From positions 248,001-312,000 of the forward strand of contig CANKII010000001.1 of NCBI GenBank assembly GCA_947482115.1: 64,000 nucleotides of DNA, written 5' to 3'. The notes under the pieces are model-generated. The model was not told the DNA's origin. It saw only the letters and a program-made list of their open reading frames with translations, and made no database searches. This document shows, piece after piece, positions 51,053-60,820 of the stretch. Both the position numbers and the translations under genes were made by a program. Position 1 is the first letter of the stretch. Every line of letters begins with the position of its first letter. The DNA is from Fibrobacterota bacterium. GTDB lineage: Bacteria; Fibrobacterota; Fibrobacteria; UBA11236.

Positions 51053-53443
51053 ATGAAAAAAATTCAAAGTATAATCCTTATTATTTACATGTTTTCTCTA
51101 AACGCCAAAGCACTTGATAATTGGTCCATCTTAAGTGTTGCGCCAGATACATTGAATGCGTTATGGTTTACCAATTCGACAATTGGTTACGGGGTGGGAG
51201 TGCATGGCATCATCGTTAAAACGATTGATGGAGGAAACACCTGGAGCACACAAATCAGTGGAACTACTGTTGGTCTGACTAGTGTCGGATTTACTGACGC
51301 AAATAACGGCTGGGCTGGAGGCCCAAAGGTTCTACTTAAAACATCAAATGGTGGAAGTACCTGGACATCAAGTGCTGCTAAAGGTACCCCGCTTGCTTCT
51401 GCTAATGCTAATACGTTTATAAGTAACGCGGGGAGTATTGGGTATAGTATTGATAATACCAGTTATTTCATCAACGATACCATTTACAAAACTACCAATA
51501 CCGGGACTGCTTGGAGCAGCTCCAGTATTTCATCGACTACCATTTTAAACTCGATCTACTTAGTTGATGCGAACCAGGGATGGGCGGTAGGTGGCATAAA
51601 CTTCGTTTTCTACCGCAATGTTTTTAAAACTACTGTTAAAAATATCGCCATCCTGAAAACTACCGATGGTGGAAGCTCTTGGTTTGGTCAATCCCCCGGG
51701 GAGGCTAATCAAGTCTTGCGTTCCGTTTATTTCGCCGACTTAAATAACGGTTGGGCTGTAGGCGACAGTGGAATCATTGTCAAAACCATCGACGGAGGAA
51801 CCACATGGGTCCGCAAAACTTCCGGCACACTTGCAAATTTAGTCTCAGTTCACTTCGCCACGACAACCACCGGCAGGGTTGTGGGAGACAGTGGGATCAT
51901 TTTAAAAACTACCGATGGGGGATCTACGTGGGTTAAACAATTCAACCCCTTGGGAAATGCAAAAATGTATTCCGTCCGTTTTGTTGACACGGATAATGGT
52001 TGGGCGGTGTCCGGGAAAAACATTATTAAATGCACCAAAAGTACCCCTATTGTTGTAACGTCCCCGATTGGCGGGGAGAAATGGTATGCAGGCTCAAGCC
52101 ATAACATTACATGGCAAAGTGAAGGAGTTCAAAATGTTAAGTTGGAATATTCATTTAACAATGGTGTGAACTGGACCTTAATTTCCGCTTCGGCTGCGTC
52201 AGGTGGTATTTATCCATGGGTGATCCCAAATACTCCTTCCTTACAGACATTAATCAGAATCAGTGATGTCGCTAACAGCGCCATATCAGATACAAGCGAT
52301 GCCGGTTTCACCATTCCTTCTCTGACATTGACAAGCCCGATTGGTGGCGAAATTTGGAGTGTAGGTTCGGCTCACAACATTACATGGTCAAATATTGGCG
52401 TAACCAATGTAGGGTTAGGTTATTCCATAAATGGCGGATCCAGTTGGGCCACCATCATTTCTTCAACAGCTGCGTCCACGGGTAGTTATGCCTGGACGAT
52501 CCCCAATGCTCCTTCCACGCAAGTAAAAATTCGGGTAAGGGATGCGTCTAATACAGCCTTGTCGGATTCTACTCATGGTTTTTTTACAATCCCTGTCCCA
52601 CCACCTTCTGTGACCCTTATCAACCCCAATGGAGGCCAAACTTGGTTGGGAAACTCGGTGAATAGTATCACTTGGTCCAGCTTGTCCGTTGTAAACGTTA
52701 AACTGGAATATTCCCTTGATAATGCGTCCACATGGAACACGATTACCGCTTCTATTGCAGCATCCCCGGCCAGTTATGCGTGGACAGTTCCCAATACACC
52801 TTCCACCTTGGCAAAAGTCCGTGTCAGTGACATCGCAAATGCGGCTACTTCGTCTATGAGCAGTAATGTTTTCACAATATCTTATCTAGCGCCTTCTTTA
52901 ACTTTGACAAGCCCGAATGGGGGCGAAACCTGGGCGCCTAATTCGACTCATAATGTTACTTGGAGCGCGACATCAGTCGCCAATGTCAAGCTTGAATATT
53001 CAATAGACAATGGAACCACTTGGGCTACCATCATTTCCTCAACACCTTCTACTGGTACTTATGCTTGGGTGCTTCCTGGGACGTTATCGCTACAGGCATT
53101 TGTAAGAATCAGCGATGCTAGCAACCCCGCATTGACCGACAGAAGTAATGCGACTTTCAATATCTCCAATACAGTACCTATCGTTTCTACAAGCTTTTCC
53201 AAAAATGCCTGTATGACTTTTTCGGGAAACGCCCTCCTTCACCTCCAATTACCGCCGTCCAAATCATGGGTGACACTGAAGGTATTTGATTTGAAAGGGA
53301 ATCTTATCTCAACTCTAATGAATGAAAAACCAAGCGCGGATAGTTATGACGTTCCCTTCCCCAATCTGAAAAAAGAAGAGATTCTAATCCTCGATCTTCA
53401 AGTGGGTGAAGTACATCAAACTTTAATTATGCCACCGAATTAA
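51053..53443 (+). CDS. Large exported YCF48 propeller protein with four Ig-like repeats
   Basis: A 796-residue protein with a signal peptide (IQSIILIIYMFSLNAKA); GGGAGAGGG lies 5 bases before the ATG. Residues about 20-330 hold YCF48-like repeats (KTIDGGNTW, NNGWAVGDSG, KTTDGGSTWV). Residues about 334-705 hold four tandem domains of about 90 residues that begin TSPxGGExW and HNITW, as in the Kre9/KNH-like Ig domain. A C-terminal beta domain (FDLKGNLISTL...) recalls a type IX sorting or FlgD-like domain. It is a larger relative of the protein at 36100 and probably a surface adhesin or binding protein. The base composition is more AT-rich than its neighbours. Confidence 0.8.
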   Translation: MKKIQSIILIIYMFSLNAKALDNWSILSVAPDTLNALWFTNSTIGYGVGVHGIIVKTIDGGNTWSTQISGTTVGLTSVGFTDANNGWAGGPKVLLKTSNGGSTWTSSAAKGTPLASANANTFISNAGSIGYSIDNTSYFINDTIYKTTNTGTAWSSSSISSTTILNSIYLVDANQGWAVGGINFVFYRNVFKTTVKNIAILKTTDGGSSWFGQSPGEANQVLRSVYFADLNNGWAVGDSGIIVKTIDGGTTWVRKTSGTLANLVSVHFATTTTGRVVGDSGIILKTTDGGSTWVKQFNPLGNAKMYSVRFVDTDNGWAVSGKNIIKCTKSTPIVVTSPIGGEKWYAGSSHNITWQSEGVQNVKLEYSFNNGVNWTLISASAASGGIYPWVIPNTPSLQTLIRISDVANSAISDTSDAGFTIPSLTLTSPIGGEIWSVGSAHNITWSNIGVTNVGLGYSINGGSSWATIISSTAASTGSYAWTIPNAPSTQVKIRVRDASNTALSDSTHGFFTIPVPPPSVTLINPNGGQTWLGNSVNSITWSSLSVVNVKLEYSLDNASTWNTITASIAASPASYAWTVPNTPSTLAKVRVSDIANAATSSMSSNVFTISYLAPSLTLTSPNGGETWAPNSTHNVTWSATSVANVKLEYSIDNGTTWATIISSTPSTGTYAWVLPGTLSLQAFVRISDASNPALTDRSNATFNISNTVPIVSTSFSKNACMTFSGNALLHLQLPPSKSWVTLKVFDLKGNLISTLMNEKPSADSYDVPFPNLKKEEILILDLQVGEVHQTLIMPPN
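52050..53167 (+). repeat. Four tandem Ig-like domain repeats of about 270 bases
   Basis: Units begin at about 52050, 52315, 52605 and 52890, each encoding TSPxGGExW..., VKLEYSxDNGxTWxxI and a YAWxxPNTPS block near the end. They are similar in protein but diverged in DNA, so the duplication is old. Confidence 0.8.
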
Positions 53444-53466
53444 TTAAGGCTCTGGCCTTCTGGTAA

Positions 53467-55380
53467 TCAATCCTCATAAACCCTGATAATGTCGTTCTCC
53501 ATCCACTTGTAATCCCCGTTCAACACACCCTTCGCAATCTTGTTAGCCTGTCGATCATCGTTGTTTTCCTGCGCCAGAAACAGGGACTCGATTCGCCGTT
53601 TACTTTCCTTGCAGAAATAATTGGCGATATGACCGGGTTCCTCAATCTTCGGGTCACGGTCGGACAACATCTTTGCCCTTGCGCAGCAGGCGGACATGGC
53701 GAACAGTTCAATACCGATGTCCACATAGCGGGCCAGAATCATTTGCCGGCGTTCCAGTGAATTCTGATACATGCCCATCGAAATGAAAATATCCCGCGCC
53801 AGTTTGTGACTCGTGCGTTCCACGAAACTCATGTGACCCGAAAGTTTGGGACCGAATTCCGAATAGGTGTGGAAAACGCTGGTGTTGATCCATTGTTTTG
53901 GAAACCAGATGCTGTAGAACTCCGCCATGTGAATTCCCGCGCGAATGCGACGACCCATGGGAATATGTTTGAGTAGCACCTCCGCCGCCACTTCCATGTG
54001 CGGGTCCAACGCTTCGCGAGCGAGGAACAAATGCATGATGTCCGTCGTGCCTTCGATGATGCGATTGATGCGATGATCCCGCATCATGCGTTCCACCGGT
54101 ACCGCTTTTTCCCCACGATCACGAAGCGACTCTGCGCGTTCATAGCCGCGTCCGCCGCGAATTTGCAAGGTGTCGTCTATCATCTTCCACGCGGACTCGG
54201 AACAGAACAGTTTGGCCATCGCCGCTTCAATGCGAATATCATAGCCGCCGCGATCGGCCATGGCCGAAGCCAGCCACGTCACCGATTCCATCGCGAATTG
54301 CGTCGCGGTCATACCGGCCAGTTTGTTGGCCACAGCCTCGTGCTTGCCCACGGGAAGGCCCCATTGCACGCGCTCATTGCACCAGTTACGCACAATGTTC
54401 AGGCATTGCCGTCCCGCACCCACCGAGGCTGCAGGGATGGTAAGGCGACCCGTGTTCAAAGTGGTCAACGCAAGCTTGAGACCTTTGCCCACACCAAGGA
54501 TGATATTCTCTTTGGGAACTTTGACATTGGTGAAACGCAACAACCCGTTCTGGATGCCGCGCAAGCCCATGAAGTCGCAGCGATGCACGACTTCGAATCC
54601 GGACATGTTCTTTTCCACGATGAAAGCCGTGATTTGTGGAATCTCTTTGCCCTTCTTGATGATCGGTGGCGTTCGGGCCATGACCACCAGAATGTCCGCG
54701 ATAGGACCGTTAGTGCACCACAATTTTTGTCCGTTGATCAGATAATGCGAACCGTCTTCAGAAGGAGTTGCCGTGGTTCCGATCTTCGCTGGGTCCGATC
54801 CCACATCGGGTTCGGTGAGTGCGAAGGCGGAAATAGCGCCCTCTGCAAAGCGTGGCAGCCATTTCTTTTTCTGCTCATCTGTTCCAAATAATTTCAAGGG
54901 CTGGGGGACACCAATGCTTTGATGCGCTGACAGCAGTACCGCCGTGGAACCGCAATGACTGGATACCATGGCCATGACACGATTGTAATTCACCTGACTC
55001 AATCCCAAGCCACCATATTCCTTGGGGATTTTCATGGCCCACAGATTCATTCGGGTGAGACCGTCCATCACCTTCTTGGGAATCTCGCGCGTCCGATCCA
55101 CTTCGTCCGCGTCCAGATTGGCTTTGAGGAATGCCGAAGCTTCTGCGATCAGTTTATCGCCCACAGCCTTGTCTTCAGCGGATTGTTCGGGGTAGGGGGA
55201 GATTAAATCGAGTTGAAACTTCCCCATGAACAAGCCGCCTGCAAAACTGGGATTTTCCCATTTCGTTTCACGGGAGGACTCGGCCACCATCATGGCCTCG
55301 GCTTTTCCCTGCGACATTTTGCTGGTGTCGATTTTCAAGTCGAATTCAGCTTCTTTAATTTCTTTGGCTTCGGCGCCCAT
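53467..55380 (-). CDS. Acyl-CoA dehydrogenase, long form
   Basis: A 637-residue FAD enzyme that introduces the alpha-beta double bond in acyl-CoA during fatty-acid oxidation. The core has LTEPDVGSDPAKIGTTA, the FAD-binding region WCTNGPIADILVV, the segment IRGGRGYERA and, near the end of the core, NRIIEGTTDIMHLF with the probable catalytic glutamate of VLCAD-type enzymes. The C-terminal extension of about 150 residues matches the long (VLCAD/FadE-like) group. It is 91 bases downstream of the small membrane protein gene that ends the suf operon, and is probably separate from it. Confidence 0.88.
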   Translation of the reverse strand: MGAEAKEIKEAEFDLKIDTSKMSQGKAEAMMVAESSRETKWENPSFAGGLFMGKFQLDLISPYPEQSAEDKAVGDKLIAEASAFLKANLDADEVDRTREIPKKVMDGLTRMNLWAMKIPKEYGGLGLSQVNYNRVMAMVSSHCGSTAVLLSAHQSIGVPQPLKLFGTDEQKKKWLPRFAEGAISAFALTEPDVGSDPAKIGTTATPSEDGSHYLINGQKLWCTNGPIADILVVMARTPPIIKKGKEIPQITAFIVEKNMSGFEVVHRCDFMGLRGIQNGLLRFTNVKVPKENIILGVGKGLKLALTTLNTGRLTIPAASVGAGRQCLNIVRNWCNERVQWGLPVGKHEAVANKLAGMTATQFAMESVTWLASAMADRGGYDIRIEAAMAKLFCSESAWKMIDDTLQIRGGRGYERAESLRDRGEKAVPVERMMRDHRINRIIEGTTDIMHLFLAREALDPHMEVAAEVLLKHIPMGRRIRAGIHMAEFYSIWFPKQWINTSVFHTYSEFGPKLSGHMSFVERTSHKLARDIFISMGMYQNSLERRQMILARYVDIGIELFAMSACCARAKMLSDRDPKIEEPGHIANYFCKESKRRIESLFLAQENNDDRQANKIAKGVLNGDYKWMENDIIRVYED

Positions 55381-55471
55381 AAATCACCCCGTGGTTCTAC
55401 TCATTATGGTACGACAAAACAGGCCGTAAATCCACGGAAAACCGAATGCAAATTATCAGGCGAAGGATGCC

Positions 55472-55666
55472 TTAGGGCATGGGGATAATCAAAGTCAGTA
55501 GGGAAAGAACAATGGCCAGCCCCAATGTGGAAAGGCCGATGATGAACATCTTGCGCTGGCCCTTTTCCAGGCCTTCCTTCATGATGAGCATGGCCTTCAG
55601 GGATTGGCCGACAAGAATGCCGCCTACACAACTGAGGAAACAGACAATGCAGAGAATGAAGACCAT
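55472..55666 (-). CDS. Small two-helix membrane protein at the end of the suf operon
   Basis: A 64-residue protein with ATG at 55666, two bases after the sufU stop. It has a first hydrophobic helix with three cysteines (VFILCIVCFLSCVGGILVG), a short positive loop (KEGLEKGQRK) and a second helix (FIIGLSTLGLAIVLSLLTLII). The longer frame upstream is a shadow of sufU. I do not recognise the family. Its position suggests co-expression with the SUF system; the cysteine pattern (positions 6, 9 and 13) could bind a metal or form disulfides, but there is no evidence for a function. Confidence 0.66.
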   Translation of the reverse strand: MVFILCIVCFLSCVGGILVGQSLKAMLIMKEGLEKGQRKMFIIGLSTLGLAIVLSLLTLIIPMP

Positions 55667-55668
55667 GG

Positions 55669-56124
55669 TTACTCCGTGGACGTGGTTTCCTTGCGATCCA
55701 GCGCACCCATCAGGGCATGCCAGGCCAGCGTGGCGCATTTGATACGGGAAGAGTATTCCTTCACTCCCTGAAACAGCTTGAGCTTGCCCAAATGATTGGG
55801 AGCCGTTTCCGGATCGAGATCGCCTTTGACCATGGCATGAAATTCCTGAAACAATTCCCGGGCTTCGGAAACGGGTTTTCCCTTGAGCTGCGAAGTCATC
55901 AATGAAGAACTGGCTTTGCAAATGGCGCAACCGTTTCCCTGAAAGCTCAAGTCCTCCAAAGTTTGTCCCGTAGCATCAGCCTTGGCAAAGATGGTGATAT
56001 TGTCGCCGCAAAGCGGATTATAGCCTTGACAGGCATAAGTCGCATCCGGCATGGGATGGTAATTACGCGGATTGCGGTTGTGATCCAGAATGACCTGCTG
56101 GTACAGCTCGTTTGCCTGTGACAT
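55669..56124 (-). CDS. sufU: SUF iron-sulfur scaffold / sulfurtransferase protein SufU
   Basis: A 151-residue IscU-fold protein. Conserved residues are C39 and D41 (NPLCGDN), C66 (GNGCAICKAS) and C130 (RIKCATLAWHAL), matching the zinc-binding SufU pattern that accepts sulfur from SufS. It overlaps the sufS stop by one base. In Firmicutes SufU activates SufS; the same role is expected here. Confidence 0.9.
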   Translation of the reverse strand: MSQANELYQQVILDHNRNPRNYHPMPDATYACQGYNPLCGDNITIFAKADATGQTLEDLSFQGNGCAICKASSSLMTSQLKGKPVSEARELFQEFHAMVKGDLDPETAPNHLGKLKLFQGVKEYSSRIKCATLAWHALMGALDRKETTSTE

Positions 56125-57350
56125 CAGTGGTGAAACATTCCCCGGATTTTCTGAATCCCCGCCGCCAGCGCGTCAAGATCCGCCTCTGTGTTGTAAGGCC
56201 CAAGGGAGGCACGTGCCGTGGCCGGAACACCGAAGCGCTGCATGGTGGGCTGGGCGCAATGATGCCCGGCGCGGATGGCAATGCCGTCCATATCCAGCAA
56301 GGTACCGATATCGTGGGGATGGACTCCGTCGAGTTCAAAACCGAGAATCGCGCCTTTATGTTCAGCGGTACCAATAAGTCGTACACCGGGAATCCCAGAA
56401 AGCAGTTTTGTGCCGTATTCCAGCAAGGCATGCTCATGTCCTGCAATCTTGTCGAGTCCGACAGACTGGAGATAATCCACTGCAACTCCCAAACCCAATA
56501 CTTCAACAATGGAAGGAGTTCCCGCTTCGAAGCGGTGCGGAGGATCCTGATAAGTTGTTTTCTCAAAAGTGACCTGACGGATCATGTCACCGCCGCCCTG
56601 AAATGGCGGCATTTTTTCCAGCAGGTCATAACGTCCATACAATATGCCGGCACCCGTGGGGCCGAACATCTTGTGACTCGAGAAGGCGTAGAAGTCCGCA
56701 CCGAGATCCTGAACATCCACAGTCATGTGACTGATACTTTGCGCGCCATCCACCACCATCACAGCCCCGGCCTCATGCGCCAGTTTTGCAATTTCCTTGA
56801 TGGGATTAATCGTGCCTAACGCATTGGACACGTGATTCACGGCCACAATTTTGGCGCGCGGGGAAAGCAGTTTCCGGTATTCTTCCAGAAACAATTCACC
56901 GCGATCATTGCAGGGAATGATTTTGATGACTGCACCGGTCATTTCACGGACGATTTGCCATGGCACAATGTTGGCGTGATGTTCGATTTGCGAAAGAATG
57001 ATCTCGTCACCCGATTTCAAAACAGACCGGCCATAGGAATAGGCCACCAGATTCAGACTTTCCGTGCATCCACGTGTGTAGATGATTTCTCGATCTGACG
57101 AGGCGTTGATGAGTTTCGCCACCTTGTGACGGGTGCTTTCATAAGCCTGCGTAGCCTTTTCACTCAAACGATAAACTCCACGCCGCACCGTGCCATAACT
57201 TTCGCGATAGAAATGATCCATGGCGTCAATGACAACGGTGGGTTTTTGTGAAGTGGCCGCAGTGTCGAGATAGACCAAAGGTTTTCCGTCGAATTCGCGG
57301 TTCAAAACAGGAAAGTCTTTTTTGATGTCGAGATAAGGGGACTTGCTCAT
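56124..57350 (-). CDS. sufS: Cysteine desulfurase SufS
   Basis: A PLP enzyme of 408 residues that takes sulfur from cysteine for iron-sulfur assembly. Catalytic lysine K227 (SSHKMFGPTGAG) binds PLP and C365 (AGHHCAQP) carries the persulfide. The histidine/asparagine region EHHANIVPW matches group II desulfurases. It overlaps sufD by 4 bases upstream and sufU by 1 downstream, so the supply of sulfur and its acceptor are coupled in translation. Confidence 0.95.
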   Translation of the reverse strand: MSKSPYLDIKKDFPVLNREFDGKPLVYLDTAATSQKPTVVIDAMDHFYRESYGTVRRGVYRLSEKATQAYESTRHKVAKLINASSDREIIYTRGCTESLNLVAYSYGRSVLKSGDEIILSQIEHHANIVPWQIVREMTGAVIKIIPCNDRGELFLEEYRKLLSPRAKIVAVNHVSNALGTINPIKEIAKLAHEAGAVMVVDGAQSISHMTVDVQDLGADFYAFSSHKMFGPTGAGILYGRYDLLEKMPPFQGGGDMIRQVTFEKTTYQDPPHRFEAGTPSIVEVLGLGVAVDYLQSVGLDKIAGHEHALLEYGTKLLSGIPGVRLIGTAEHKGAILGFELDGVHPHDIGTLLDMDGIAIRAGHHCAQPTMQRFGVPATARASLGPYNTEADLDALAAGIQKIRGMFHH

Positions 57351-58603
57351 GACTTCTGCTCCAGCGCTGTCAACAGGCGTATCCGCGCAGCCTCGCGAAA
57401 ATCGGTCAATGCCGACGCGTCCAAAGCCTCTCCGAGAAAAGCATGCGTCAAGAGACTATTGGCCGATTCCATATCCAGTCCGCGGGAACGCAGGTAAAAC
57501 AATTGGTCCGCATCCATTTTTCCGACCGTGGCTCCATGGCCGCATTTTACATCATCCGCGTGAATGAACAAGCGGGGTTTGCTATCAGCCCGGCCCTCTT
57601 TGGAAAGCATGAGATGACGCAAAAGCTGCTTAGCATCCGTATGCTGCGCACCGCGATCTACAATCACCGTGCCATCCACGCTGCTGCGACCGGAGCCCAA
57701 CACCACGGCTTTGAATAATTGTCTCGACACGCAATCCGGCGCATGATGATGGATGAGGATATGCCGGTGGCAACGGTTGGAACCACCGATGACTGCGGCT
57801 CCGCGCAAATCCACTTCCGCATCCGGGTCCAGCAAATCCACCTCAACGGCAAGGCGTTGGAATCGGCTGCCGGTGGAGGAAGAAAGGAAACGCAGCTTCG
57901 CTCCCTTTTCCAGAATGAAATGCAATTTCAAAGTTTGTGCGCCTTCAGCCGGATCAATTTGGGCAAAGTCCAGTTCGGCATTTGCGCCAAGTCGAAACAC
58001 CGCGCTGGCATTGAGATAACCGCCCCCCATACCCCCGACGGGGGCTAGGGGGGCGGAATCGAACGTGACTTTCGCAGAACTTCCGGCTTCGAATCGAAAG
58101 AACAAAGCCGCATCAGTCCGTTCACCATTACTTTTGCAAACGATGGGGAAGGGTTGTTCCAGATGTGTTCCGGCCTTCAAACGCAAGGCATTGAGCTGTG
58201 GAGATAGTGCCATGGCTAAAGAAGAAGCAACATCCTGTTCTTCTACAGCCGCATTTTTCCAGGCACTTACCAACGCTTCCGGTGTGGAAGATGAGTTTAA
58301 TGAAAATGCTTCAATGCCTGTAACAGTCTGAAATTGAAATCCAGATTGCGAATCCAAGTCCGAAGATTGGGGGTTACGGGACAACAGACTTTTGATTTCG
58401 CTGATGGACGTAAAGCTGTAATCCTCATCGTTGGTGCGGGGAAGGCCACGATCGAAAAAGGATTTCCATGCGGCGGAACGCACTGCGGATGCGGCAGGCA
58501 ACTCCGGAATGGATTCAAATGCGGAAAGCAAAGTCTCCGGAATTTCCGGGACCGGGGCTTTGCGCATGAATTGCGGTGGGGATGTTTCGGCTACGGCGGT
58601 CAT
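57347..58603 (-). CDS. sufD: SUF complex subunit SufD, with an in-frame palindromic insertion
   Basis: A 418-residue beta-helix protein that forms the SufBCD scaffold with SufB and SufC. The C-terminal part has the family phrases (QLFKAVVLGSGRSSVDGTVIV, HADDVKCGHGATVGKMD, LRSRGLDMESANSLLTHAF). At residues about 183-195 the glycine- and proline-rich stretch SAPLAPVGGMGGGY is encoded by a 37-base GC-rich palindrome (58020-58056) in frame. This looks like an inserted repeat that kept the gene open. SufC lies one base upstream, sufS overlaps downstream. Confidence 0.92.
   Translation of the reverse strand: MTAVAETSPPQFMRKAPVPEIPETLLSAFESIPELPAASAVRSAAWKSFFDRGLPRTNDEDYSFTSISEIKSLLSRNPQSSDLDSQSGFQFQTVTGIEAFSLNSSSTPEALVSAWKNAAVEEQDVASSLAMALSPQLNALRLKAGTHLEQPFPIVCKSNGERTDAALFFRFEAGSSAKVTFDSAPLAPVGGMGGGYLNASAVFRLGANAELDFAQIDPAEGAQTLKLHFILEKGAKLRFLSSSTGSRFQRLAVEVDLLDPDAEVDLRGAAVIGGSNRCHRHILIHHHAPDCVSRQLFKAVVLGSGRSSVDGTVIVDRGAQHTDAKQLLRHLMLSKEGRADSKPRLFIHADDVKCGHGATVGKMDADQLFYLRSRGLDMESANSLLTHAFLGEALDASALTDFREAARIRLLTALEQKS
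58020..58056. repeat. GC-rich palindromic repeat inside sufD
   Basis: The outer arms CCGCCCCCC and GGGGGGCGG (9 bp), a symmetric 3-by-3 internal loop, inner arms CCCCC/GGGGG and the loop GAC make a 37-base hairpin. It is in frame with sufD and leaves no stop codon. Confidence 0.85.
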
Positions 58604-58604
58604 A

Positions 58605-59360
58605 TCATGCCACCGCAGTCAACCAATCATATCCACGGGTTTCAACTTCCAATGCCAAATCCTTGCCACCCGATTTCAGGATGCGGCCTTGGGCCAGTAC
58701 ATGCACAAAATCCGGCTGTACATAATCGAGAAGGCGCTGATAATGGGTGATGAGCAAGATGGCATTGTCCGGCTTACGCAAAGCATTGATGCCCTTTGAA
58801 ACAATTTTCAGTGCATCCACGTCGAGACCGGAATCGGTTTCATCAAGAATGGCCAGCGAAGGCTCCAGCACCGCCATTTGCAGGATTTCATTTCGCTTCT
58901 TTTCACCACCGGAGAATCCCTCGTTCACGCCGCGATTGCGGAAACGATCATCCACTTCCAGAAACTGCATTTTCTCCGTCAGCAATTCCTGAAAGTCAAA
59001 CGGGTCCAGTTCTTCCAATCCCTTTTCCTTGCGACGAGAATTGTAGGCCATGCGCAGGAATTCAGAATTGTTCACTCCGGGAATTTCCACCGGATATTGA
59101 AAGCCCAAGAAGATGCCGAGTCGCGCGCGTTGGTCAGCAGGGAGGTCAAGAAGATTTTTTCCGTGGAAAAGAATCTCACCGGAGATCACCTGATAATCCG
59201 GATGCCCCGCCACGATTTTAGACAAGGTGCTTTTGCCGGAACCGTTCGGCCCCATGATGGCATGGACCTCACCGGCTTCAATCTTGAGCGAAATGCCTTT
59301 GAGAATTTCCAAACCGGAATGCCCGGCCTTTAAATCTTTGATTTCCAAAATCGCTGTCAT
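58605..59360 (-). CDS. sufC: SUF complex ATPase SufC
   Basis: An ABC-type ATPase of 251 residues that drives conformational change in the SufBCD scaffold. Walker A is GPNGSGKST, the signature is [11 protein letters not shown], and Walker B is [16 protein letters not shown]. It has no membrane domain partner, as normal for SufC. It lies two bases after sufB and one base before sufD. Confidence 0.96.
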   Translation of the reverse strand: MTAILEIKDLKAGHSGLEILKGISLKIEAGEVHAIMGPNGSGKSTLSKIVAGHPDYQVISGEILFHGKNLLDLPADQRARLGIFLGFQYPVEIPGVNNSEFLRMAYNSRRKEKGLEELDPFDFQELLTEKMQFLEVDDRFRNRGVNEGFSGGEKKRNEILQMAVLEPSLAILDETDSGLDVDALKIVSKGINALRKPDNAILLITHYQRLLDYVQPDFVHVLAQGRILKSGGKDLALEVETRGYDWLTAVA

Positions 59361-59362
59361 GC

Positions 59363-60817
59363 CTATCCCACGCTATTTTCAAGTTTAAGTGTCAACAGTT
59401 TCTGCGCTTCCACTGCAAACTCCATCGGGAGTTGCTGGAACACTTCCTTGCAGAAACCATTCAATATCATCGCCACCGCATCCTCACGGATAATGCCGCG
59501 GGACTCGAAGTAAAAAAGTTGATCTTCGCTGATCTTGGAAGTCGATGCTTCGTGTTCGACCACAGCTTCGTCATTACCGACTTCCAGATAGGGGAAGGTA
59601 TGCGCCGCGCATTCAGAGCCGACGAGCATGCTGTCGCATTGGGAAAAGTTGCGTGCACCCGTGGCATTCTTGCCGATGCGCACCAATCCGCGATAAGCAT
59701 TGGTGCTTTTATCGGAGGAAATGCCTTTGGACACAATGCGCGACTTGGTGTTCTTGCCCAAGTGAATCATCTTGGTACCGGTATCGGCCTGCATGAGTCC
59801 ATTGGTGAGCGCCACGGAGTAGAACTCACCGATGCTGCCGTCACCTGCGAGAATGCAACTGGGATATTTCCACGTGATGGCGGAACCCGTTTCCACCTGC
59901 GTCCACGAGATTTTGGAATTCTTTCCTTTGCACAGTCCGCGTTTGGTGACGAAGTTAAAAATGCCACCCTTGCCGGTGATCGGATCGCCGGAATACCAGT
60001 TTTGCACTGTGCTGTATTTGATCTCCGCCTTGTCCAGGGTGATTAGTTCCACCACGGCGGCATGCAATTGATTGGTATCAAACTTGGGAGCCGTGCAACC
60101 TTCGAGATAACTGACATGGCTGCCTTCGGAACACACAATGAGTGTGCGTTCAAATTGTCCACTTTCCTCCGTGTTGATACGGAAATAGGTCGAAAGCTCC
60201 ATGGGGCAGCGCGTATTGGGTGGAATGAAGACAAACGATCCGTCAGTGAACACGGCGGAGTTTAGGGCGGCGTAAAAGTTATCGCCAATAGGTACCACGG
60301 TACCGAGATATTGTTCAATCAATTCCGGATATTCCTGTACGGCTTCGCTGATGGAGCAGAAAATAACGCCGTGTTCCAGCAGTTTTTTCTTGTGCGTCGT
60401 CGCCACGCTCACCGAATCAAACACCGCATCGACAGCCACATTGGCGAGTTTCTTTTGCTCATCCAGCGGAATGCCGAGTTTTTCAAAGGTACGGAGAATT
60501 TCCGGGTCGATTTCATCCAAGCCGGAAACTTGCGGTTTCTGTTTTGGTGCGGCGAAATAGACGATGTCCTGATAATCGATGGGCGGATAATTCACCTGTG
60601 CCCATAACGGTTCCGTCATGGTCAGCCATTTGCGATAAGCCTTGAGACGAAACTCGAGCAGAAAAGCCGGCTCATTTTTCTTGGTGGACAACGCGCGGAT
60701 GACATCCTCGTTCAACCCCTTTTTCAGGGTTTCCATTTCCACATCGGAGGTAAAACCGTATTTGTACTCGGGTCCCGCGAGTTTCGAATCGGCAATGGTG
60801 GTGGCGGAGGATTCCAT
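59363..60817 (-). CDS. sufB: SUF complex subunit SufB
   Basis: A 484-residue beta-helix scaffold protein on which iron-sulfur clusters are assembled. The N-terminal phrase [19 protein letters not shown] and the late phrases [24 protein letters not shown] (shortened here), [18 protein letters not shown] and [21 protein letters not shown] are highly typical; the conserved cysteine is in [10 protein letters not shown]. Length is normal. It follows the nfu-like gene by three bases. Confidence 0.97.
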   Translation of the reverse strand: MESSATTIADSKLAGPEYKYGFTSDVEMETLKKGLNEDVIRALSTKKNEPAFLLEFRLKAYRKWLTMTEPLWAQVNYPPIDYQDIVYFAAPKQKPQVSGLDEIDPEILRTFEKLGIPLDEQKKLANVAVDAVFDSVSVATTHKKKLLEHGVIFCSISEAVQEYPELIEQYLGTVVPIGDNFYAALNSAVFTDGSFVFIPPNTRCPMELSTYFRINTEESGQFERTLIVCSEGSHVSYLEGCTAPKFDTNQLHAAVVELITLDKAEIKYSTVQNWYSGDPITGKGGIFNFVTKRGLCKGKNSKISWTQVETGSAITWKYPSCILAGDGSIGEFYSVALTNGLMQADTGTKMIHLGKNTKSRIVSKGISSDKSTNAYRGLVRIGKNATGARNFSQCDSMLVGSECAAHTFPYLEVGNDEAVVEHEASTSKISEDQLFYFESRGIIREDAVAMILNGFCKEVFQQLPMEFAVEAQKLLTLKLENSVG

Positions 60818-60820
60818 GGC

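Noticed and set aside
52050-53167. Regular spacing in the 51 kb gene considered as CRISPR or satellite DNA
   Set aside because: The periodicity of about 270 bases comes from Ig-like protein domains; the DNA copies are diverged and there are no spacers.
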